Made by a program: the position numbers and the translations under genes. Below, one piece after another: positions 24,833-31,266 of a stretch of 34,060 nt of DNA. Origin of the DNA: Aquificaceae bacterium (GTDB lineage: Bacteria; Aquificota; Aquificia; Aquificales; Aquificaceae); assembly GCA_027079305.1 (NCBI GenBank), contig JALWVU010000074.1, positions 1-34,060 on the forward strand, written 5' to 3'. Below the pieces are notes generated by a model. That model ran no database searches and was not told the DNA's origin. It was given only the letters and a program-made list of their open reading frames with translations. Positions within the stretch are counted from its first letter, which is position 1; every line of letters starts with the position of its first letter.

Positions 24833-25924
24833 TTACTCGTCCTTGTATCGCTCCCTTATCTCCAGAACCTTGTCTATGCTGTCAAAGAATATGTCTATCA
24901 GCTGGGGATCAAAGGCCTTTCCTCTCAGGCTTTTCATGTATTCGGTCGTTCTTTCAAGGCTCCAGGGCTCTTTGTAAGGCCTCCTGGACATCAGAGCGTC
25001 GAAGACGTCCGCTATGGAGGTTATCCTCCCCCAGAGGCTTATCTCCTCTCCCTTTTTCCCGTTAGGATAGCCTGTTCCATCCCACCTTTCGTGGTGATCG
25101 AGGGCAACGAGAGCAGCCATCTGGAGCAGTTCGCTTGCACTGTTCTTAAGGATTTCGTATCCGATTATGGTGTGCCTCTTCATAACCTCCCACTCCCAGT
25201 CGGTTAGCTTTCCCTTCTTCAAAAGTATGGCGTCCGGTATCCCTATCTTACCTATGTCGTGCATAGGAGCTGCGAGCATTAAATTCTCACACACCTCCTT
25301 CTCCAGACCCAGTTTCTCCCCCATAAGCCGTGCGTACAGACCCACCCTTACTATGTGATTGAAGGTTTCCGGATCCTTATATTCCGCGGCATGTGAGAGT
25401 CTCATGATGGCCTCTTTGTAGGCTTCCTTGATCTTGGCCTGGAGAAGGGAGTTCTCTATTGCGGAAGAGGCGTAGCCCGCGAGTAGGGTGAGGAGCTCCA
25501 CATCTTCTTCCGAGAACTTTCCAGAGAGCTTGTTCACCGCCTGGAAAACACCCAGAACGTTTCCCTTTTTGTCGAAGAGGGGAACCGCCAGTATGTTCCT
25601 GGTCCTGTAGCCGGTTTTTTTATCCACCTCCGGATTGAACCTGGGATCCGAGTAGGCGTCTTCCACCACAAGGTTCTCCCCGTGCTTTGCCACCCAGCCC
25701 ACTATTCCGCTTCCCGAGGGAACCCTTATCTCCTCCACACCGTGGGCAACCTTGGTCCACAGCTCCCCCTTCTCCCTATCCAAAAGGAAGAGACTGCACC
25801 TGTCCACCTGGAGAATGTCCCTCGCAAGGTCCGAGAGCATGAGTAGGAGCTTGTCTACATCCTGCTCCCTGCTTATCTTTTCCGCGGAGGATAGGAGGAG
25901 TTTTATCCTTCCGAGCTCGGACAT
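24833..25924 (-). CDS. GAF-HD-GYP protein (cyclic-di-GMP phosphodiesterase type)
   Basis: A 363-residue cytoplasmic signalling protein. Residues about 22-160 form a GAF sensor domain (VEDAYSDPRFN at 87-97, QAVNKLSGKFSEEDVELL at 128-145). Residues about 170-363 form an HD-GYP domain with H190, HDIGK (222-226), H251 and HHERWDGTGYP (277-287), so the metal and GYP residues are complete and c-di-GMP hydrolysis is likely. It lies alone on this strand, 47 bp after the tetR start region, with no membrane segment. The input sensed by the GAF domain is unknown. Confidence 0.92.
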   Translation of the reverse strand: MSELGRIKLLLSSAEKISREQDVDKLLLMLSDLARDILQVDRCSLFLLDREKGELWTKVAHGVEEIRVPSGSGIVGWVAKHGENLVVEDAYSDPRFNPEVDKKTGYRTRNILAVPLFDKKGNVLGVFQAVNKLSGKFSEEDVELLTLLAGYASSAIENSLLQAKIKEAYKEAIMRLSHAAEYKDPETFNHIVRVGLYARLMGEKLGLEKEVCENLMLAAPMHDIGKIGIPDAILLKKGKLTDWEWEVMKRHTIIGYEILKNSASELLQMAALVALDHHERWDGTGYPNGKKGEEISLWGRITSIADVFDALMSRRPYKEPWSLERTTEYMKSLRGKAFDPQLIDIFFDSIDKVLEIRERYKDE

Positions 25925-25944
25925 AACTAAAATCTAACACCGCA

Positions 25945-25950
25945 TATAAT
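25945..25950 (+). promoter_or_regulatory. TATAAT box 8 nt before the 242-aa gene (leaderless-type)
   Basis: A perfect TATAAT is followed by 8 nt and the ATG at 25959, with no Shine-Dalgarno sequence. It lies in a 34-bp divergent gap with the GAF-HD-GYP gene. Confidence 0.5.
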
Positions 25951-25958
25951 TAAATACC

Positions 25959-26687
25959 ATGCAAAAGGTTAGGGTAGGCTGGAGCATAACTCATCAGGAG
26001 TTTACTATAACCGACTACTACTACTTCTCTATACTTCAGAAGGAAGCCCGGGAAGCGGGCATAGATATAGATGAGGTGGACGACTGGAAAAGGCTCAGGG
26101 AATACGACACCATAGTCTTTAATTACCCGGAGATACCCTTTACCGAGGAAGAGGCTAAGGAGGTTGAGAAATGGGTCTGGGAGGAGGGCAAGAAGGTTAT
26201 ACTCCTTGGATACTACAAGAACGAGGACCACATAGCGGACACCTGCAACACCCTTGCGAGAAGGTTCGGTATGGAGCTGAATTCGGACGAGGTGGTGGAT
26301 GAGAAGAGCAATCACAACGGAGACAAATACTTTGTGGTAACCTCAAAGATAAGGAGATACAACAAGAACGACAAGAACGAGGTAAACGTGGAGAAGATTC
26401 TCCTCCCCTGCACCGCCTCCATAAGGCCCATAATGCCTGATATAAAGATAGTGGCGAGAGCTGAGGACACCGCGGAGTCCAACCAGGGGAACTACACGCT
26501 CCTGATAGCGGAGCAGATAGCACCTCCCTCGGGGGGATACTTCTGCCTGGCGGGGACCTGCGTCTTCTGGGATAACTACTCCATCTCCCTGTATGATAAC
26601 CTGAACTTTTCCCTTAACCTCCTGAGGCACAAGCCCCCCCTCAAGGAAGTTCCCGGGGGAGGCAAGCCCGTAAGGTTCGGGCTCTAA
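25959..26687 (+). CDS. Unknown 242-aa protein with a Rossmann-like N-terminal half
   Basis: I do not recognise this protein with confidence. The first 90 residues look like a beta-alpha fold of the DUF4350/GIFT or glutamine-amidotransferase-like type: YDTIVFNYPEIPFTEEEAKEVEKWVWEEGKKVILLG (split across residues 49-84) pairs a strand, an acidic helix and a second strand. There is no catalytic Cys-His-Glu triad evident. The C-terminal part has SGGYFCLAGTCVFWDNYSISLYDN (about 195-218) and a final LNLLRHKPP. The product lacks a signal peptide. Its 3' end overlaps the outer-membrane gene on the minus strand by 4 bp. Confidence 0.6.
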   Translation: MQKVRVGWSITHQEFTITDYYYFSILQKEAREAGIDIDEVDDWKRLREYDTIVFNYPEIPFTEEEAKEVEKWVWEEGKKVILLGYYKNEDHIADTCNTLARRFGMELNSDEVVDEKSNHNGDKYFVVTSKIRRYNKNDKNEVNVEKILLPCTASIRPIMPDIKIVARAEDTAESNQGNYTLLIAEQIAPPSGGYFCLAGTCVFWDNYSISLYDNLNFSLNLLRHKPPLKEVPGGGKPVRFGL

Positions 26688-27238
26688 TGGATCAGGAAGA
26701 ATATTCCCACGTTGAAGTGGTGGACCACGTTGTTGTTGTAATCACCCGTCATGAATATCTTCCCCTTGTATTCACCGAGGACGCCGAAGTTGGGGAAGAT
26801 GTTGTATTTGGCCCCTACGAGGAACTGAAGCCCGAAGTTGGTATCCTTATTGATCAGGCCTCCTGCCCTCTCCTTAAACCTGTTTATGGAGCCTCCAAAG
26901 CCTGTAAAGGCCCTCAGCTTTTCTCCGAAGGAGAACTCCACGGAAGGGTTCAGCTCCAGGGAGCTGTATATGACCGTCCTTCTGTCGCTCATCTTGCTTC
27001 CTGAGGAGAGTTCCATTGAAACCCCCGCGGTAAAGCCCGCGGTAGTTCCGGCGCCCAGATAGCCGTATACGGACAGAAACTCGTCGAGGGTCTTGTCCGG
27101 TTTTGATCCGTCTACGCTGTCGTATTTGACCGTTACAAGGCCTGTCTTCACACCGAACTCACGGATCACATCACCCTCGAAATACTGGGCGAAGCTGATA
27201 GAAGCCATAAAGGGTAGTGCTATTAGGAACCTTTTCAT
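26684..27238 (-). CDS. Small outer-membrane beta-barrel protein
   Basis: A 184-residue protein with a signal peptide (residues 1-18, MKRFLIALPFMASISFAQ) and alternating amphipathic strands: FGVKTGLVTVKY, FLSVYGYLGAGTTAGFTAGVS, TVIYSSLELNPSVEFSF, AFTGFGGSINRF, FGLQFLVGAKYNI, FGVLGEYKGKIF and the ending HHFNVGIFFLIH, which terminates near an aromatic-rich strand. This is typical of an 8-strand outer-membrane barrel (OmpW/OmpX-like size). It is coupled to the upstream K+ channel gene by a 4-bp overlap. The ligand or role is unknown. Confidence 0.75.
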   Translation of the reverse strand: MKRFLIALPFMASISFAQYFEGDVIREFGVKTGLVTVKYDSVDGSKPDKTLDEFLSVYGYLGAGTTAGFTAGVSMELSSGSKMSDRRTVIYSSLELNPSVEFSFGEKLRAFTGFGGSINRFKERAGGLINKDTNFGLQFLVGAKYNIFPNFGVLGEYKGKIFMTGDYNNNVVHHFNVGIFFLIH

Positions 27239-28623
27239 CCTCTCTCCTCCTTTTGATGTTCTCTTATGAGAAGAAGTTTATCACCTTTCCTGAGCATATG
27301 GGAGGTTCTCGGGAAGTATATAACCCTTCCGTCCCTGACCACGCCCACTATCCTGTAGCCTCTGTGCTCGAGTTTCTTCTCCGCCTCCCCCACGCTAATC
27401 TCATCATCCCAGTCTTTGATCTCCATCTCCATGTGCTCGACTATGTGATTGAGAAGGTCTCCGTAGAACTTCTGCTGGGCAAACTTGGATATGATCACCC
27501 CGAGCATCTCTCCGCCTATGATTATGTAGTCCGCCACCCTTCTCCTTTTTATCAGCTTTGCGTTCTCCCTCAGGAGAAGTTCGAGAACAAGGATGGCGTT
27601 CCTGTTAAGGTCCTTGACCTGCATACCCGTGAGGATGGTCCTCGCGTCTATGGAGTCTTCGGAAAAACCCGGGAGTTTCTCCGCAAGGATTATAACCATG
27701 TAAGCCTTTTCAACGCCCGCGTCCTGAAGGACCTCCTCCCTGCCGAAATCTCCCTTTTTGTAGTAAAAATCTCCCGTCTGGGGAACGTCCTGAGTCGTTA
27801 TGAGGACTATGTCCCTCCCCAGCTTGCTCAGGTTCTCGATAACAACCTTGGCGGTCTCGTTCCAACCGCAGATGACTATGTGGTTTTTCATGTCCTTAAA
27901 ACTTATCATACCCATCTTCAGCATCTGCACGTAGTTGAAGAAGCCCGCGCTTATGGTGGCTATCGACATGGAGAATATAAAGAGACCTCCCGCACCCAGA
28001 AGCATGGAGAGGACCCTGCCCTCCCAGGTTATGGGAACTATGTCCCCGTAGCCCACCGTGGTCATGGTGATCACGACAAGGTAGAGGGCATCGAAGAGGC
28101 TATTTACGTTCGGATTTCCGGCTCCCGCCTCGAGAGAGTACATGATCACGAGAGCGGACAGGAAGAAGAATACGAAGAAGGATAGGAGGAAGTAAAACTC
28201 GAAGGATATGCTCCTGAATATGAAAGTAAGAGCCTTGGCGAAGAACCTGTATCTATAAGCTATCCGCAGGAGCCTTGCCACTATCACGATGAATCTTAGG
28301 ACCCTGAAGGGCTGGAAGTAGGGGATTATGGCTATCAGGTCTATGATAGACAGGGGGTTGAGGACGTATTCGAGCTTTCTCTCAGCGAGAATGAACCTCC
28401 CAGTATATTCGAAGGCGATTACACAGGACACTACGAGCTCGAGCTTGGATATAAAAGGGTGTAGCTCCCAGTGAAATCCTTTCAGCTCGTCGTAGAGGCC
28501 CAGGACTACAGAGAGCATAAGAACGCTGAAGGAGAAACTCTGGTAGAAGATGAAGGCCCTCGAGCGGTCGTTCTCGAGTATCTCGTTCAAAAAGTGCTTC
28601 AGCATATTCAGGCTCTGGGTCAT
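27235..28623 (-). CDS. Voltage-gated-type K+ channel with RCK/TrkA domain
   Basis: A 462-residue channel. The membrane half (about 23-230) has the layout of a six-helix Kv channel, including an S4-like segment with Arg at 107, 110, 117 and 120, and a pore loop with the K+ selectivity filter TVGYGD (189-194). The cytoplasmic RCK/TrkA-N domain begins at about 247 (NHIVICGWNETAKVV), and a TrkA-C-like domain covers about 385-455. The GxGxxG of a classic NAD site reads GWNETA here, so ligand binding may differ. It starts 1 bp after the Res-like helicase stop with a GAAGGAAG ribosome-binding site, and overlaps the outer-membrane gene by 4 bp. Confidence 0.92.
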   Translation of the reverse strand: MTQSLNMLKHFLNEILENDRSRAFIFYQSFSFSVLMLSVVLGLYDELKGFHWELHPFISKLELVVSCVIAFEYTGRFILAERKLEYVLNPLSIIDLIAIIPYFQPFRVLRFIVIVARLLRIAYRYRFFAKALTFIFRSISFEFYFLLSFFVFFFLSALVIMYSLEAGAGNPNVNSLFDALYLVVITMTTVGYGDIVPITWEGRVLSMLLGAGGLFIFSMSIATISAGFFNYVQMLKMGMISFKDMKNHIVICGWNETAKVVIENLSKLGRDIVLITTQDVPQTGDFYYKKGDFGREEVLQDAGVEKAYMVIILAEKLPGFSEDSIDARTILTGMQVKDLNRNAILVLELLLRENAKLIKRRRVADYIIIGGEMLGVIISKFAQQKFYGDLLNHIVEHMEMEIKDWDDEISVGEAEKKLEHRGYRIVGVVRDGRVIYFPRTSHMLRKGDKLLLIREHQKEERG

Positions 28624-28624
28624 C

Positions 28625-30472
28625 TTAAACTTCCTTCAGAAGCAGGAAGCGAACCGCCTCCGACTTTATATTGCTCATAAGTGCTTTGACCTCCTCCCGC
28701 TCTACGTGGCTTGAGCAGTGCTTCGACCTGTCCCTAAGTTTGGTATCGGGCACCCTGTGTAAAGCTTTAGAGGATTTCTTGTTTTCATCTACCTGTTCTT
28801 CCTTTAAGGTTCCGTTTATAACGGAGAGAACTTCCCTCCTGCTTGTGGTGAACACGTAAAGGGTCTCTAAGGGTCTTACGAGATTACGCCTCCGCCTGTG
28901 CTCACCGCGGTCATCCATTATCTTTACACGAACTCCCCTGCCGAGGGATTGAAGGAGGAACTTCCGGGCGTTCCTGCTCCCGATGTTTATGTAGGCGATT
29001 ACGTTAGGCCTCGGACTGTCCCAGCCCTCGTAGAAGCTCCTCGAGCCTGCGAGTAGGCTCACACTCTCTTTGTTATCTATGTTCAGAAAGAAACTTTCCC
29101 GCTCTATCAACTCCCTGATTTCAACATTATTGGAGAGGCTCCTCAGCCAGTCTGTAATGTCGCCTATCCTGACAACCGCAAAGGGCTCCTCCGCGTTCTT
29201 CAGCTTGAAGGCTATCTCCTGTCTGTTTTCGGGATGGTGGATTATCTCCACCTTGGAGGGGCCCGGGGCGGAGAAGAAGTGCAGGTGAAGATCCTCCAGG
29301 CTAAAAGAGATTATTCCGTTTACCTCCTCCGCTCTCAGCCTGTCTTCCTCAAACCAGAAGGGGATGGTGGACAGCTCCCTTAGGAGCTCTCTCTTGAGTT
29401 CTTCGAAAACATTCACTTCAAGGCTTTCCTCTGCTATCCTGAAGAGCTCCGAGAAGAAAAGTCTGAGATCCGCATCCTTCGTATTCACCGTGTTTACGAG
29501 AACCACCGCCAGTGGGGAAGGATACCTGTCGTCTCTTATCTTTCTGAGAAACCCGGTGAGGATCAGCATCTTGGCTAAGATTCTCCTTTTCTCCTCGGGT
29601 GTATAATCAGCCCTTTTGCCAAGGGCTTTCGTCTGGGTTTCCATAACGAGGATGTGCTTTCCGTATCCTCCCCTGATGAAGTCCGCGAGGTTAAACTTGA
29701 AGACGGTGCTCGCCCTGTCGAACTCGTCGGTGAAGGTGGCGGAGAAGTTGAACATAAAGCCCCTTTTGGTGAATACCTTGAAGATCTGTCTCCTCTTGCT
29801 CTCCTCCGCATCCCCCTTGTGGGCCTCGTCCAGTATCAGATACCAGTTCCCCTCGTTGTGGTAGTTCTCGTAGTGAAGTATCTTTTCTCCCCTCCTGTCC
29901 GATATAAGATCCGCCCTGTAGTAGAAGACGAGTATGTTATCCCTGTCGAAGGGTTCCGGATTGGCCTTCCTGCGGTGGAAGTTCTTAAGCTCTTCGAGAA
30001 GTATCTTCCTGCCAGCTCCGAGGTTGTATTCCTCAACGTGTCTTTTAAAGGATTCGACGAGATCCTCCCTCTGGGTAAGAAAGAGGATATCCCTCCTCGG
30101 GATAATTCCCGCTCTCATCATAGAGTCGAGGAGTTCTATTAGCTTAACTATAACGAGCGTCTTACCGCTTCCCGTTGCCATCCAGAAGCAGGCCCTGTTT
30201 ACGAAGTTCCTGTAGGAGATATCCTCCCCTCTGAAGTGAAATCTGAGGATCTCAGAACTACCCTCCCATTCTTTATTGAATCCCCTCCTGACGTATTCAT
30301 TCCAGAGCTTTCCCTTATCTTCTTCTATCTCACGGTAGAAGTAATGAAGTAGCCTGTGTATGTTTACAAGTGCTCTGATTTGGTAGTCGTAGAGTCTTTT
30401 CTTGGCTGAGAAGTGCTCGGGATCGCTCGGAAGTTCCACAGGTGGTAGAGATTCCACAAAGTCCTGTAGCAT
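28625..30472 (-). CDS. Type III Res-like DEAD/DEAH helicase without nuclease domain
   Basis: A 615-residue superfamily 2 translocase. It has Walker A MATGSGKT (98-105), motif II DEAH (215-218), motif III SAT (244-246), motif V GSRSFYEGWDSPRPN (476-490) and motif VI QSLGRGVR (508-515). The motif V/VI pattern is that of type III restriction Res subunits. EcoP15I Res has about 970 residues and ends in a PD-(D/E)XK nuclease domain; here only about 100 residues follow motif VI, they are Arg/Lys-rich and no nuclease motif is visible. The nuclease is likely supplied by the preceding gene (4 bp upstream). Confidence 0.88.
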   Translation of the reverse strand: MLQDFVESLPPVELPSDPEHFSAKKRLYDYQIRALVNIHRLLHYFYREIEEDKGKLWNEYVRRGFNKEWEGSSEILRFHFRGEDISYRNFVNRACFWMATGSGKTLVIVKLIELLDSMMRAGIIPRRDILFLTQREDLVESFKRHVEEYNLGAGRKILLEELKNFHRRKANPEPFDRDNILVFYYRADLISDRRGEKILHYENYHNEGNWYLILDEAHKGDAEESKRRQIFKVFTKRGFMFNFSATFTDEFDRASTVFKFNLADFIRGGYGKHILVMETQTKALGKRADYTPEEKRRILAKMLILTGFLRKIRDDRYPSPLAVVLVNTVNTKDADLRLFFSELFRIAEESLEVNVFEELKRELLRELSTIPFWFEEDRLRAEEVNGIISFSLEDLHLHFFSAPGPSKVEIIHHPENRQEIAFKLKNAEEPFAVVRIGDITDWLRSLSNNVEIRELIERESFFLNIDNKESVSLLAGSRSFYEGWDSPRPNVIAYINIGSRNARKFLLQSLGRGVRVKIMDDRGEHRRRRNLVRPLETLYVFTTSRREVLSVINGTLKEEQVDENKKSSKALHRVPDTKLRDRSKHCSSHVEREEVKALMSNIKSEAVRFLLLKEV

Positions 30473-30476
30473 TTTC

Positions 30477-31262
30477 TTACGCCTCTCTTAGCCTTTCCAC
30501 ACCCCTGCTCTCCAAGTTCAGAAGATATACGAGCTCCTCTTCCGAGACACTCCTGCCGTTGAGGCGTATGTCTTCGTCATTCGGATGGAACTCGAGGCTG
30601 TAAAGTCCGAGGTATTCGTAGGTTGCTCCGCTTTTGGGGTTGAAAGCCTTTTCCTCAGATTCGTTATACCTGCGGAGCAGGTGGTCTATGTATATCAGCC
30701 TCCGGTTTATGCCCGACTCGGTTATAAGGATGAAGTAGCCTGTGCAGTAGTTAAGCAGAACCCAGTCCACGGTGAAATGCTCAAGGCTATAGTTGTCCAA
30801 TACCTTTCCAAGGTTCGAAGGGCGGGAACCGGACCTCTCGGAGGCAGTTTTGCTACCTGCGGATCTTCCCCTGCAGTCCCAGAGCCGATCGAAGTTTTCC
30901 TCTATTACCTCTTCAAACCAGTTGCTGATAAAAGTTTCCCCTGCCCTCACTCCTCTTATGAAGCTGTGAAAGTCTCTCTCCACATCTCTGAGCCTCACGC
31001 GGGTGCATTCTTCGCTGATAGCATAGATCAGAAAGTAGCCGAGGAATCCCTCCGTCACCTTGGCGAGGATGTCGCTCATCATCTTAGCTATGACCGCCTG
31101 CGGTGGGGAGACCCTGGCCCTCTCGCTTGTCTTCTCCTCCGCGAGAAAGAACCTGTCATCGTTGAGGAAGACCACATAGTCTATATCCTGGCTTATCAGG
31201 CCGTGAGTTGCGGGCTTAAGATGGTCCCTCATCCATACCGAGAAGTCGCTCGGGCCATTCAC
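30477..31262 (-). CDS. Putative stand-alone PD-(D/E)XK nuclease subunit of the R-M operon
   Basis: A 261-residue protein between the methyltransferase and helicase genes (4-bp gaps on both sides). D26/D28 in SQDIDYVVFL, followed after 13-15 residues by E42-x-K44 in FFLAEEKTSE, and Q55 in the next helix give the D-(D/E)XK-Q arrangement of this nuclease fold, with hydrophobic strands on both sides. The middle (about 130-152) is a low-complexity Ser/Arg/Gly linker. The C-terminal half (160-261) has mixed helix-strand character and no motif I recognise. Start is the GTG at 31262, with GGAG upstream. Nuclease function is inferred from motif and context, not proven. Confidence 0.62.
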   Translation of the reverse strand: MNGPSDFSVWMRDHLKPATHGLISQDIDYVVFLNDDRFFLAEEKTSERARVSPPQAVIAKMMSDILAKVTEGFLGYFLIYAISEECTRVRLRDVERDFHSFIRGVRAGETFISNWFEEVIEENFDRLWDCRGRSAGSKTASERSGSRPSNLGKVLDNYSLEHFTVDWVLLNYCTGYFILITESGINRRLIYIDHLLRRYNESEEKAFNPKSGATYEYLGLYSLEFHPNDEDIRLNGRSVSEEELVYLLNLESRGVERLREA

Positions 31263-31266
31263 AGGC

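Noticed and set aside
27217-28185. Plus-strand 322-codon frame antisense to the K+ channel
   Set aside because: It mirrors the codon structure of the channel gene, whose TVGYGD filter and RCK domain are unmistakable; the antisense product shows no domain.
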